A stretch of 43,142 nt of DNA from Gammaproteobacteria bacterium (lineage in GTDB: Bacteria > Pseudomonadota > Gammaproteobacteria > SZUA-229), in the NCBI GenBank assembly GCA_016744065.1, contig JADGFA010000037.1, positions 1 through 43,142 on the forward strand, given 5' to 3'. How positions within the stretch are numbered: position 1 is the first letter of the stretch; every line of letters begins with the position of its first letter. The notes beneath the pieces were generated by a model. That model saw only the letters and a program-made list of their open reading frames with translations. It made no database searches and was not told the origin of the DNA. A program made the position numbers and the translations under genes. This document shows positions 1 through 7,793 of the stretch, piece after piece.

Positions 1-2
1 CA

Positions 3-71
3 ACAAGAGGTCATAGTTACAATAATTATTTGTCGCCGAATGCAGCAGAAAAACTAATATTAACCTATTGA
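3..71 (+). CDS. 3' end of an upstream reading frame (partial)
   Basis: An open frame enters from the left edge of the window and ends at a TGA at 69-71. The readable residues include SYNNYLSPNAAEKLILTY, which has normal amino-acid composition. The stop overlaps the ATG at 71 of the next frame (TGATG). It could be a separate translationally coupled gene, or the N-terminal side of the next protein split by a one-base shift. Only about 22 residues are visible, so no function can be given. Confidence 0.4.
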   Translation, partial: TRGHSYNNYLSPNAAEKLILTY

Positions 72-730
72 TGTGTACAGTTTTACTTGACCACTACACA
101 GGTACATCGGACGTCATTTCGAATAATATTGCAGATCTGGGGCCCGTTACCGTAAATTACAGTGGTTGTGTAAACGAATATATATTAAGCAACCCGGTTA
201 CCGTTGCAGATGGCGATAGTATTATGGTTAACCTGTTTGTTAATCTTGAAAATATAGCCTGGGCAAGAACATTTGTCTCTAATTCTATACCCAGCGGCTG
301 CCAGAACAATGAACTGGGCGATGATAATCAGGCCATCTGCATGGCCTACCCCGATATCGTTGCCTACATTGGAGCAGCAACCCCCACAGTTCAAACTTAT
401 CATGTCTCTGTTGAAGGCTCATCAAATAGCACAGATGGTCAGTTTATACTTCTGTTTAATCCTGATGGCTCTCCCATTGGTGGATTCACACGCCCTTATT
501 ACGACCCAGCAAGCTCAGATGCACCGGGTTTTGACACACCTCTTAGAACCTTTTCATCCAATGGTGATGGCACATACACCCTTGGAAATTATGGCAGCAG
601 TGCAACAAGCTATGACCGTTTAATTACGGATTTCATCCCCGCAACGACACCCGGTGCAGTAGTTAGCGGCGTCCACGATGCCACTTCGCCCAGAACACCT
701 GGTGATACCTATGAGGCAACACTGCAATAA
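71..730 (+). CDS. Secreted-type protein of unknown function, possibly frameshifted at its start
   Basis: I do not recognise this protein of about 219 residues. It is rich in Gly, Ser, Thr, Asp and Asn, with beta-rich stretches and three Cys in the first half, the composition of an exported or surface protein. It has no signal peptide at its apparent start. The frame directly upstream stays open into the window from the left and stops in a TGATG overlap with this ATG. Either the signal peptide lies in that other frame (a frameshift or a sequencing error), or the two are overlapping genes. A frame-internal TTG lies just before the ATG. There is no good ribosome-binding site, which favours the split-gene reading. 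The gene is followed by a strong hairpin at 742-769. Confidence 0.5.
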   Translation: MCTVLLDHYTGTSDVISNNIADLGPVTVNYSGCVNEYILSNPVTVADGDSIMVNLFVNLENIAWARTFVSNSIPSGCQNNELGDDNQAICMAYPDIVAYIGAATPTVQTYHVSVEGSSNSTDGQFILLFNPDGSPIGGFTRPYYDPASSDAPGFDTPLRTFSSNGDGTYTLGNYGSSATSYDRLITDFIPATTPGAVVSGVHDATSPRTPGDTYEATLQ

Positions 731-741
731 ACACCAAACGG

Positions 742-769
742 ACACAGGCGCATCTAAATGCGCCTGTGT
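742..769 (+). terminator. Hairpin, probable transcription terminator
   Basis: A perfect 12-bp inverted repeat (acacaggcgcat / atgcgcctgtgt) with a 4-base loop starts 11 bases after the stop of the preceding gene. The downstream U-tract is poor, so termination may be weak. The position is typical of a terminator. Confidence 0.6.
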
Positions 770-937
770 TGCTCCAGTTAAAGATACTTACAACAACATG
801 ACATGCCTATCTACTGTTATAACAATTTCAAAGACATAGAAAAAAACACTCGAAATAATTAAGCACATATTTATAAAAAACAAACCATATTTTATTCAGA
901 AAAACGCATAAATTTACACCGAATGATTTTTTATTTT

Positions 938-1357
938 TTAAGGAGCATAAGGCATCAATATATGCTGTGGGCCAATTTTATATACCTTAATATCATCCGC
1001 AAGAATAATATCCAGAAAACCCACTTCAACATTTTTGCGTAATTTTCTATCCGACATATAACGACGACCACTGCCTGAAAATACATAAGCATAATTCCCT
1101 TGCACCGCCCATTGGGACATTCTATGGGCCTTACATAAACGACCACTATCTAAATTAAATGCGTATAAGAAACAGTTATAACGCATAACAGATGGATTAC
1201 TGGTTAACAATCGATCAAGCTCAGATTTTGATGGATCCAGTCCTTCCGCCATAATAACTGCAGGCTTTAATGCTGTACAATGCACGTACAATTGCTTATC
1301 TGTTACAGGTACTTTTCCTTCCTGCCATCTTGCTGATTTTGTTTCATTAAATTTCAT
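938..1357 (-). CDS. Small unknown protein, weak ADP-ribosyltransferase-like features
   Basis: This 139-residue soluble protein has no signal peptide. On the minus strand the ATG follows an AGAGGT ribosome-binding site by a few bases, which supports this start. The segment near residues 22-42 (LYVHCTALKPAVIMAEGL) resembles the opening strand-helix of ADP-ribosyltransferase folds, where a His-containing strand is followed by a helix ending in 'GL'. A Tyr/Ser-rich centre and a late acidic strand (VEVGFLDI) could carry the rest of such a site. This is a pattern judgement, not an identification, because the catalytic triad cannot be fixed. The gene is transcribed divergently from a probable nuclease gene across an AT-rich gap, so it might be a toxin or a partner of that protein. 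It has no recognised operon partner. Confidence 0.55.
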   Translation of the reverse strand: MKFNETKSARWQEGKVPVTDKQLYVHCTALKPAVIMAEGLDPSKSELDRLLTSNPSVMRYNCFLYAFNLDSGRLCKAHRMSQWAVQGNYAYVFSGSGRRYMSDRKLRKNVEVGFLDIILADDIKVYKIGPQHILMPYAP

Positions 1358-1679
1358 TTATTACCTCTAAAATAACACTCGTTTAAAATAATATTTATTC
1401 TCAATATATACTCTCCATTTAGTTTTTTATATCCTTATTTTCAATATTCACTTATTTTATAAATAAAAAACTATTAAATTAAATAGCTATCACATAGCCT
1501 GAAAAAAAGATAATAAAAATACATTACGTATAAAAATACAGGAAAAACACCCGGTAAAAATGTTAACCAATATATGCTAGGCTGCTTTTTTAATGTCGGT
1601 TCAGATTAAATAAAAGACATGGAAAATTATTTAGCCATTGCCTAATGGTATTTTTTAATATTTTAAAGGAGATATTTAT
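1358..1679. other. AT-rich divergent intergenic region
   Basis: This is a very A+T-rich stretch between two divergent genes. It should hold both promoters, but I see no convincing -35/-10 pair. An AAAGGAGAT ribosome-binding site lies just before 1680, and an AGAGGT lies on the other strand near 1362-1367. No further small gene is evident. Confidence 0.5.
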
Positions 1680-2402
1680 ATGTGGTTTCGCGTTAGCCCA
1701 AAGGGACGAGATATTTCACAGGCATTAACCTGGCATGCATCTAATAAACCGATAGATCCCAGACGTGGTATTTTACACCGCACTTTACATAATCAGGCAG
1801 GCCATATTGGCCCCCTGCCAGGTGATATGGCTCGCTCTGCTGTAGGCTTAATCAATGGCGACTTAGGTGATTCTGTCGGAGATAGAGATGCCGGACTAGG
1901 CCGTAACTGGGAACGACTGCATTTAATTGGGGTAAGCGCAGGAAGACTAAACGAGAGACGCTACTCAAAATACAACACCGTAATAGGCAGTCACGCAATG
2001 AATACCGCAATGATTCCTTTTGAGGGCGTTGTAAACTGGATACTAAATCAAAACCGAAGCTTTTACTATATCGTTAATGTTGATTTACAAAAGAAAATAG
2101 CTTTCACCGACATAAATGGCAATGTTCGGAACGAACCTGTGCCTTGTGTACTACGTCAGACCGTTACCTATACTTCTGAATTTAATCCAAACATCTGGAT
2201 AACAATTGAACAGACTCATACTGATAATAAAATACAGGCCATGCCAGATCACACCCAGGTCGACTATAGCGCTGAAATTAAAAACGAAGACAAAATGAGC
2301 CAGAGCAACTACAAAGAAACACTATCGCAAATTAACATTACTAACCAACAAATACTAAGCTGCCAAACACTAAAGAAATGGACGATTGTACATCGAGCAT
2401 AA
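1680..2402 (+). CDS. Probable DNA/RNA non-specific endonuclease (toxin-type nuclease)
   Basis: This 240-residue protein has no signal peptide. Its ATG sits 7 bases after a strong AAAGGAG site. Residues about 80-125 contain HLIGVSAGR...NERRYSKYN...GSHAMNTAMIPFE. That matches the core of the Endonuclease_NS_2-type nucleases, where a 'H-L-x-G' strand carries the general-base His and is followed by an 'N-L-V.G' loop and a helix with 'N-T-x-M-x-x-[FY]-E'. The next segment (FYYIVNVDL) fits the strand that usually follows. Such domains are common as the toxic C-terminus of secreted polymorphic toxins and type VI effectors. Here the domain lies after about 75 residues rich in Gly and Asp. No immunity gene is obvious downstream. 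The divergent gene to the left is the only close neighbour. The family call is moderately sure; the role as a toxin is inference. Confidence 0.55.
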   Translation: MWFRVSPKGRDISQALTWHASNKPIDPRRGILHRTLHNQAGHIGPLPGDMARSAVGLINGDLGDSVGDRDAGLGRNWERLHLIGVSAGRLNERRYSKYNTVIGSHAMNTAMIPFEGVVNWILNQNRSFYYIVNVDLQKKIAFTDINGNVRNEPVPCVLRQTVTYTSEFNPNIWITIEQTHTDNKIQAMPDHTQVDYSAEIKNEDKMSQSNYKETLSQINITNQQILSCQTLKKWTIVHRA

Positions 2403-2571
2403 TCCTCCCTGCACCCACACTTTTTAGAAACTTTATAACATCATCTTTATCGATAACTGGCAACCAGGTTTGCTCTTATATATTAAATATATTTATATAA
2501 AACAAACACAACATAACGTCAGACTGGGCAACATATTTTCAAAGAATACACAAATAAAAATGATGCAAATA

Positions 2572-2639
2572 ATTATCATCTACGAATAACTATCATCTGC
2601 GAATAATTGTCATCCTGAGCGAATGCGAAGGATGACAAT
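2572..2639. repeat. REP-like palindrome with degenerate tandem half-copies
   Basis: At 2606-2639 there is an imperfect palindrome with 11-bp arms (attgtcatcct / aggatgacaat) around the core TGAGCGAATGCGA. It belongs to a GTCATCCTGAGCGAA...AAGGATGAC repeat type scattered through many bacterial genomes. A second copy lies at 4577-4615. Just before it, two shorter relatives of the left arm (tatcatctacgaata and tatcatctgcgaata) make a degenerate triple repeat. The rest of the 2403-2821 intergenic region is AT-rich, and I see nothing else in it. Confidence 0.6.
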
Positions 2640-2821
2640 GTTATTGATAATATTATAGATCGCTTTATTTCTTACGCGTAAATCTAATTTTATCACCACC
2701 TATTGACCGCAATAGCCATACAAAGCGATATATTTTTTATAAATTTATTAGACTAAAAATCAGCTACAAATAAATTACCACCTGCAATTATATAAGTTGA
2801 AATAACACAAAAAACTACAGC

Positions 2822-3115
2822 TTAAACGACCACCACTGATTTTTCCTTTTTCAATTCTCTATCAAGAATAAAGCAGGCAAATGGCACAACCGATGCCACT
2901 ATCACCAACAACCAGAACATTACTGACCAACCCTGTTTATGACTCACTGCCAGGGAAAAAACAACATAAGCCATCCAGAGAATACCGTGGATCATGCCGA
3001 CTACCCAGATAATATCAAAAGCCGCGAAATAATATTTAGCAGGCATGGCTATCATAAACAGGGTTATAAGTGAAAGCCCCTCAATTATACTCAGGGTTCT
3101 AAATGCATTTAACAT
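2822..3115 (-). CDS. DUF3817 small integral membrane protein
   Basis: This 97-residue protein is made of three or so hydrophobic helices (roughly residues 8-28, 31-54 and 62-83), ends in a Lys/Glu patch (DRELKKEKS), and closes with VVVV. Length, the internal 'GMIHGILWMAYV' motif and topology match the DUF3817 family, which has no assigned biochemical role. It lies in the inner membrane. The gene stands alone on the minus strand, downstream of the tRNA-Met terminator, and has its own stretch of AT-rich DNA afterwards. Confidence 0.8.
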   Translation of the reverse strand: MLNAFRTLSIIEGLSLITLFMIAMPAKYYFAAFDIIWVVGMIHGILWMAYVVFSLAVSHKQGWSVMFWLLVIVASVVPFACFILDRELKKEKSVVVV

Positions 3116-3155
3116 AGTGTGTCTTTTACTGTTTTTTAAAAGTTAATGGAAATAA

Positions 3156-3191
3156 AACAAAACAGCCACTCTATTGAGTGGCTGTTTTGTT
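3156..3191 (-). terminator. Rho-independent terminator of tRNA-Met (bidirectional form)
   Basis: A perfect 16-bp inverted repeat (arms 3156-3171 and 3176-3191, loop of 4) has a GC-rich upper part and A/T-rich lower ends. On the minus strand it starts 9 bases after the tRNA CCA and runs into a T-rich tail. Confidence 0.85.
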
Positions 3192-3199
3192 AAAGAATA

Positions 3200-3276
3200 T
3201 GGTGGCTACACCGGGATTTGAACCTGGGACCCCATCATTATGAGTGATGTGCTCTAACCAGCTGAGCTATGTAGCC
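3200..3276 (-). tRNA. tRNA-Met (CAT), elongator
   Basis: The minus strand folds as a 77-nt cloverleaf with the acceptor GGCTACA / TGTAGCC, a D-arm AGCTCAGCTGGTTAGAGC, an anticodon stem CATCA/TGATG around loop CTCATAA (anticodon CAT), a T-arm with GTTCAAATC, and an encoded CCA at 3202-3200. The first acceptor pair is a G-C Watson-Crick pair, unlike the mismatch of initiator tRNA, so this is the elongator form. A strong promoter with a GC-rich discriminator lies upstream. Confidence 0.95.
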
Positions 3277-3305
3277 AATTGCTATGACTAGCAATGAGGG
3301 CGCGA

Positions 3306-3334
3306 ATTTTGCGTGTTTTTGAAGGTTTTGTCAA
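3306..3334 (-). promoter_or_regulatory. Promoter of tRNA-Met with GC-rich discriminator
   Basis: The minus strand has a perfect -35 TTGACA (3334-3329), a 17-base spacer and a -10 CAAAAT (3311-3306). These are followed at once by TCGCGCCC. A GC-rich discriminator is typical of stable-RNA promoters under stringent (ppGpp) control. Confidence 0.65.
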
Positions 3335-3400
3335 GGCAACTAAGGCAATCACTCCCACACACAAGCACCTTCAAATTAAAGATGGGGATTTAGAGCTCTT

Positions 3401-4492
3401 TTAAACATTAAAACGGAAATGTAAGACATCGCCATCCTGCACGATATAGTCCTTACCCTCTACCCGCAGCTTACCGGCTTCTTTAGCGCCGGCTTCACCT
3501 TTGTACTGTATAAAGTCGTCATAAGCCATGGTTTCAGCGCGTATAAAGCCTTTTTCAAAGTCGGTGTGAATTACGCCTGCGGCCTGTGGTGCTGTTGCAC
3601 CTACAGAGACCGTCCAGGCCCTTACTTCTTTTACTCCAGCGGTAAAATAGGTTTGCAGGCCTAGCAGATTGTACCCTGCTCTGATAACTCGATTTAAACC
3701 CGGTTCTTCCAGACCCATCTCATCGAGAAAGTCTTTTTTCTCTTCATCGTCTAGCTCTATTAGTTCTTCTTCAATTGAGGCACACACAGCAACAACGGCG
3801 GCACCTTCTTTTTTTGCATGTTGATTTATCTGATCAAGAAAGGGGTTATCTTCAAAACCGTCCTCACTCACATTCGCAATATACATGGTTGGTTTAATTG
3901 TTAATAGCTGAAGATCGCCTACCTGTAAGGCCTCATCTTCACTTAAATCCAGTGTGCGCACCATTTGTCCTTCATCCAGATGAGCTCTTAGCTTTTCCAG
4001 GACGGCAACCTTGCTTTTGGCAGCTTTGTCACCTGTTTTAGCAACTTTTGCATGTTTGGTTAAGGATTTTTCTACTGACTCTAAATCACACAGGGCCAGT
4101 TCTGTATTAATAACATCGATATCATCTAACGGGTTAATTTTGCCTGCAACATGCACAATATCATCATTTTCAAAACAGCGTACAACCTGCGCGATAGCAT
4201 CGGTTTCACGAATATTAGCCAGGAATTTGTTGCCTAAACCTTCACCCTGAGATGCACCCGCAACCAGGCCTGCAATATCAACAAACTCCATGGTCGTCGC
4301 TAATACTTTTTCAGGTTTTACAATTTCAGCCAGGGCATCTAAACGAGGATCAGGCATTGGAACCATGCCTACATTAGGCTCGATGGTACAGAACGGATAG
4401 TTTTCCGCCTGTATACCAGCCTGTGTCAGTGCATTGAATAATGTGGATTTACCTACATTTGGTAAACCAACTATGCCACATTTAAAACCCAT
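3401..4492 (-). CDS. ychF: YchF/Obg-family redox-regulated ATPase
   Basis: This 363-residue P-loop NTPase has the usual YchF length. The N-terminus carries the G1 loop GLPNVGKST (residues 9-17), and the DIAGLV switch II lies near residue 70. In place of the NKxD guanine-recognition motif there is NVSE near residue 206, the change that makes YchF prefer ATP over GTP. The C-terminal TGS-like domain ends in [10 protein letters not shown], the classic YchF terminus. The protein is cytosolic, binds ribosomes and acts in translation quality and the oxidative stress response. It follows pth in the same direction, as in most gammaproteobacteria, but 214 bp with a REP-like repeat separate them. Confidence 0.97.
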   Translation of the reverse strand: MGFKCGIVGLPNVGKSTLFNALTQAGIQAENYPFCTIEPNVGMVPMPDPRLDALAEIVKPEKVLATTMEFVDIAGLVAGASQGEGLGNKFLANIRETDAIAQVVRCFENDDIVHVAGKINPLDDIDVINTELALCDLESVEKSLTKHAKVAKTGDKAAKSKVAVLEKLRAHLDEGQMVRTLDLSEDEALQVGDLQLLTIKPTMYIANVSEDGFEDNPFLDQINQHAKKEGAAVVAVCASIEEELIELDDEEKKDFLDEMGLEEPGLNRVIRAGYNLLGLQTYFTAGVKEVRAWTVSVGATAPQAAGVIHTDFEKGFIRAETMAYDDFIQYKGEAGAKEAGKLRVEGKDYIVQDGDVLHFRFNV

Positions 4493-4576
4493 GTTTTTCT
4501 CCTGATTTTGCTTTTGTTATGCTGGTAAAAATGAAGCGTTGAACTATTCATATAAGCATTTCACTTAATGAGGCCA

Positions 4577-4615
4577 GATCCTTCCACTACGCTTCGCTTC
4601 GCTCAGGATGACAAT
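4577..4615. repeat. REP-like palindromic repeat, second copy
   Basis: The arms gatcctt and aggatgacaat enclose CGCTTCGCTTCGCTC, the inverse-orientation relative of the repeat at 2606-2639. It lies between ychF and pth, a typical intergenic position for such elements. Confidence 0.6.
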
Positions 4616-4706
4616 CATGATTCATTATTTTATATTTTTATTTCGTCCGAGTGACTGTTTTTCTTTACGGCTCATTTCCTTTCACTCTGTCTAAAAACAA
4701 TACTCT

Positions 4707-5291
4707 CTATTTACTATGTAAACGGTGCACAGCTTTTTCCCAATGACCTTCGACTAACAGGGGAAGCACGTCTAACGCACTGTTTATTGAATTATCTATG
4801 CTGATCTGTTCATCTTGCGATGCCCGATGCAATACATAATCTGACACCTGATCCCGGTGCCCCGGATGACCGATTGCAATACGCAAGCGGTTAAATTCTT
4901 TTCCCATATGTGCAATGGTGTCTCGCAGGCCATTATGCCCACCATGTCCACCGCCAGTTTTCAATTTTACCGTACCCGGCTCTAAATCAAGCTCATCGTG
5001 GGCAACCAGAATATTTTCTGTGGGAATTTTATAGAAAGAGGCTAGCTGCTTTATCGCCAGACCACTGCGGTTCATAAAAGTAGCCGGTTTGAGTAACCAG
5101 ACATCACGGCCCTCTAACACGACCTTACAAACTTCGCCTGAAAACTTACTCTCAGAACGAAATTGCGCGCCCTTTAGGCGCGCAATTTCTTCAACAAACC
5201 AGAAGCCTGCATTATGCCGAGTCTGCTCATATTTTGAACCCGGATTACCGAGACCGACAATGAGTTCAATATTTACAGTTTTGGCCGACAT
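4707..5291 (-). CDS. pth: Peptidyl-tRNA hydrolase
   Basis: This 194-residue cytosolic enzyme cleaves the ester bond of peptidyl-tRNA released by stalled ribosomes. The family signature GLGNPGSKYEQTRHN is at residues 13-27, with Asn16 and the catalytic His26. HDELDLEPG carries the catalytic Asp, and GGGHGGHNGLRD is the tRNA-clamp loop. Its length is that of bacterial Pth. The gene follows rplY by 22 bases on the minus strand, so the two are very likely co-transcribed. Confidence 0.97.
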   Translation of the reverse strand: MSAKTVNIELIVGLGNPGSKYEQTRHNAGFWFVEEIARLKGAQFRSESKFSGEVCKVVLEGRDVWLLKPATFMNRSGLAIKQLASFYKIPTENILVAHDELDLEPGTVKLKTGGGHGGHNGLRDTIAHMGKEFNRLRIAIGHPGHRDQVSDYVLHRASQDEQISIDNSINSALDVLPLLVEGHWEKAVHRLHSK

Positions 5292-5313
5292 AAGTACAGG
5301 TTAAGAAGCAAGT

Positions 5314-5952
5314 TTACTCTTCAGTCGCGCCATCTTCAGCTGCTGCTGGTGCTTCTTCTTCAGTTTCAACTACAACTTTAGGTGCATGAATTGAAACAAC
5401 CGCCGTATCATGGTTTTCATTACCATGAGTCAGTGCAGCCAGCTCAACACCTTTAGGTATTTTCATTTCAGTCAGGTGAATTGATGCACCCAGACCCAAA
5501 GCAGAGATATCCACTTCGATAAACTCTGGAATGTCTTTAGGCAGGCAGATGATTTCAACTTCATTAACCACATGACTCACTAAACCACCTTCTTTAACAC
5601 CGGGTGATACCGCTTCACCTGTAAAGTGCAACTGAACGTGTATGTGCATTTTCTTCTTCGCATCTACACGCTGGAAATCCACATGCATAACATCAACTTT
5701 ATATGGATGATGCTGAATATCACGTACAATAACTTTTTCTGCTGTTTTCTCACCATCTACTTTAAGACTAACAATAGATGCATAGAAAGCTTCATTATCA
5801 ACATGTGGGCGAATTTCACGCAAATCAATCGTTAAGCTTTTAGGTTCACCTGAACCATAAACGATTGCAGGAATTTTCTCCTGGTGACGTAGGCGGCGGC
5901 TCGCACCCTTCCCCAGGTCTGTACGCATTTCAGCGTTAATAGTAATAGCCAT
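5314..5952 (-). CDS. rplY: 50S ribosomal protein L25, long CTC form
   Basis: This 212-residue protein has the N-terminal L25 5S-rRNA-binding domain (residues 1-95, with RxxLGKGASRRLR near 10-23) and the C-terminal TL5/CTC beta domain. It ends in the usual acidic, Ala/Glu-rich tail. The length identifies the long general-stress type rather than the short E. coli L25. It binds 5S rRNA in the large subunit. It lies between prs and pth in the standard order. A possible promoter is at 6017-6022. Confidence 0.96.
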   Translation of the reverse strand: MAITINAEMRTDLGKGASRRLRHQEKIPAIVYGSGEPKSLTIDLREIRPHVDNEAFYASIVSLKVDGEKTAEKVIVRDIQHHPYKVDVMHVDFQRVDAKKKMHIHVQLHFTGEAVSPGVKEGGLVSHVVNEVEIICLPKDIPEFIEVDISALGLGASIHLTEMKIPKGVELAALTHGNENHDTAVVSIHAPKVVVETEEEAPAAAEDGATEE

Positions 5953-6016
5953 TGTATAGCTCCAAAGTACTTGTCAGGGTAACGCGACCATTTGCCCCGA
6001 CGAAAAAAGAGCGCGA

Positions 6017-6022
6017 ATTATA
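6017..6022 (-). promoter_or_regulatory. Possible -10 element for rplY-pth
   Basis: On the minus strand there is a perfect TATAAT about 65 bases upstream of the rplY ATG, followed by a GC-rich segment. The -35 region 17 bases upstream (TTCCGT) is poor, so this rests mainly on the -10 match and the position. Confidence 0.35.
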
Positions 6023-6151
6023 CATGATATTAGAGAGTTACGGAACAGGGGATTCCAATAGAAAAACACACATTTTTTGGACTGTATTTATTGAATAATC
6101 AGACATATCTCTCTGGAGCAACTCGTAAACAGCTTAATCCAATGAAAACAC

Positions 6152-6172
6152 GGGGTTATGAGTCAAAACCCC
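6152..6172 (-). terminator. Weak hairpin downstream of prs
   Basis: A 6-bp stem (ggggtt / aacccc) with a 9-base loop lies 48 bases after the prs stop on the minus strand and is followed by GTGTTTT. It is a possible but weak terminator. Confidence 0.25.
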
Positions 6173-6219
6173 TTCTACTATATGGCTATCAGGACACCAA
6201 TATTTTTCTAAAACCCGTT

Positions 6220-7179
6220 TTAATCCATATACATGGAACTAACAGACTCATTCTGATCAATACGACGAATGGTTTCAGCAAGCATGGTTGCTATTGATAA
6301 CTGACGAATCTGACTACAGGCCTGCGCTTCTTTGGTTAATGGAATAGTATCAGTAACCACTAGCTCATCTAAACGAGAAGCAGAAATATTATCTATTGCA
6401 GCCCCCGATAAAACAGGGTGTGTACAGTAGGCTGCCACGCTTACAGCACCATGATCTTTTAATGCAGCAGCGGCACTACAGAGCGTACCGGCAGTATCAA
6501 CCATATCATCGACTAATACGCAGTTTTTACCTTCCACATCACCAATAATATTCATCACCTTTGCAACATTAGCTTTAGGCCGGCGCTTATCAATAATAGC
6601 AAGATCCGCATCACCTAAACGCTTGGCAAGTGCCCTGGCGCGTACCACACCTCCCACGTCAGGAGAAACCACTAATAAATCATCATGACGCTGACGCCAT
6701 ACATCACCTAATAATATAGGAGATGCATAAACATTATCGACGGGAATATTAAAGAAGCCCTGAATCTGGTCAGCATGTAAATCAACCGTAAGAATACGAT
6801 CCAGCCCAACACTCTCCAGCATGTTTGCTACTACCTTCGCAGTAATAGGCACACGGGCTGAACGGGGACGGCGATCCTGGCGTGAATACCCCATATAAGG
6901 CACTACCGCAGTTATTCTCTGTGCTGATGCTCGACGCAATGCATCAATCATCACCAGCAATTCCATCATATGGTCATTGGTTGGCTGACAGGTTGGTTGA
7001 ATAATAAATATTTCACGACCACGTACAGTTTCTTCAATTTCAACGCTGATTTCACCGTCACTAAACGTCTGAACGGTACATTTACCAAGAGAAACATGGA
7101 GGTGTGCTGCTATGCGGCGGGCTAGTTCCGGATTTGCATTACCGGAAAATATCATCAACTCGGAGTTGTTATCGATCAC
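6220..7179 (-). CDS. prs: Ribose-phosphate pyrophosphokinase (PRPP synthetase)
   Basis: It makes PRPP from ribose 5-phosphate and ATP for nucleotide, His, Trp and NAD synthesis. The protein has [10 protein letters not shown] near the N-terminus, the flexible-loop and ATP region ([16 protein letters not shown]), the metal site [11 protein letters not shown] and the PRPP-binding loop [11 protein letters not shown]. The frame stays open up to a TTG at 7206, which would give 328 residues. I prefer the GTG at 7179 ([13 protein letters not shown]..., 319 residues), because family members begin a few residues before 'LMIFSGN'. Neither start has a clear ribosome-binding site. It lies downstream of tRNA-Gln and ispE, as usual. 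Confidence 0.95.
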   Translation of the reverse strand: MIDNNSELMIFSGNANPELARRIAAHLHVSLGKCTVQTFSDGEISVEIEETVRGREIFIIQPTCQPTNDHMMELLVMIDALRRASAQRITAVVPYMGYSRQDRRPRSARVPITAKVVANMLESVGLDRILTVDLHADQIQGFFNIPVDNVYASPILLGDVWRQRHDDLLVVSPDVGGVVRARALAKRLGDADLAIIDKRRPKANVAKVMNIIGDVEGKNCVLVDDMVDTAGTLCSAAAALKDHGAVSVAAYCTHPVLSGAAIDNISASRLDELVVTDTIPLTKEAQACSQIRQLSIATMLAETIRRIDQNESVSSMYMD

Positions 7180-7356
7180 AATGTGTTCGCTACTGGTTAG
7201 AAACAATGGGTGGCTGGTATTAAACCAACCTTATCAAATCCGGTTTATATTCAACAGGTACTGGTAACATTTATTTCAGTCACTATTGAATCTACTCGAT
7301 ACGCCTTCAAGGTGTATCTGCTGATACTTCGTAAATATACATAGAAGCATCTAAAA

Positions 7357-7378
7357 ATATGGCTGGGCCGGGAGGATT
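7357..7378 (-). pseudogene. Duplicated 3' end of tRNA-Gln (fragment)
   Basis: These 22 bases are identical to 7547-7568, the 3' end of the intact tRNA-Gln including its CCA, and lie 190 bp downstream of it on the minus strand. After this match the sequence diverges, so no cloverleaf forms. It is a direct repeat of the kind left by tandem tRNA duplication or by site-specific integration at a tRNA 3' end. The rest of 7207-7549 contains short hairpins (for example ccccttcgggg near 7400) but no gene I can support. Confidence 0.7.
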
Positions 7379-7549
7379 ACTCCGGACTCCTGCCCTCCGC
7401 CCCTTCGGGGTCAGTGACAAAACCATCACTGTTTAAATTTGCTCCTGGCAAATTTACCGAACCTCTTTCGGTTCGAACCCTCCCGGTGGAGACTACAAGT
7501 CAGTTGCTCTAGCTTTCTCTACAGCATAGCTTACTTGCAGTTTTTTATA

Positions 7550-7624
7550 TGGCTGGGCCGGGAGGATTCGAACCTCCGCATGACAGGATCAAAACCTGTT
7601 GCCTTACCGCTTGGCGACGGCCCA
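7550..7624 (-). tRNA. tRNA-Gln (TTG)
   Basis: The minus strand gives a 75-nt cloverleaf with the acceptor TGGGCCG / CGGCCCA, a D-arm CGCCAAGCGGTAAGGC, an anticodon stem ACAGG/CCTGT around loop TTTTGAT (anticodon TTG), a T-arm GGAGGTTCGAATCCTCC and an encoded CCA (7552-7550). It sits between ispE and prs, the standard place. Partial copies of the same tRNA flank it on both sides. Confidence 0.95.
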
Positions 7625-7689
7625 ATAACGCTGTATACCTAAATCATCTACCAACTCTACGACTCAGGTTTTAATCCTGTTAAAAAGAA

Positions 7690-7748
7690 ACAGGATCGAT
7701 TTTCTATTTTCTGGGCTATTGCCTTACCACCTGGCGACGGCCCAATAA
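7690..7748 (-). pseudogene. Degenerate tRNA-Gln 5' half
   Basis: Positions 7719-7748 match 7599-7628, the acceptor 5' strand, D-arm and flank of the intact tRNA-Gln, with 2 mismatches in 30. The anticodon region is disrupted: CAGGATC is present (7691-7697), but about 13 extra bases separate it from the D-arm side, and the T-arm is missing. The motif taccaactcta also recurs upstream of both copies (7649 and 7759), so the duplicated unit included the 5' flank. This copy cannot make a functional tRNA. Confidence 0.7.
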
Positions 7749-7793
7749 ACTTTTATCGTACCAACTCTAACAAATAACTAGCTGATACTTTCT

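Noticed and set aside
7439..7642. A 67-codon plus-strand frame crossing tRNA-Gln
   Set aside because: It lies mainly on the reverse complement of a tRNA and its fragments (the familiar 'GREDSNLR' translation of a tRNA), so it is not a gene.
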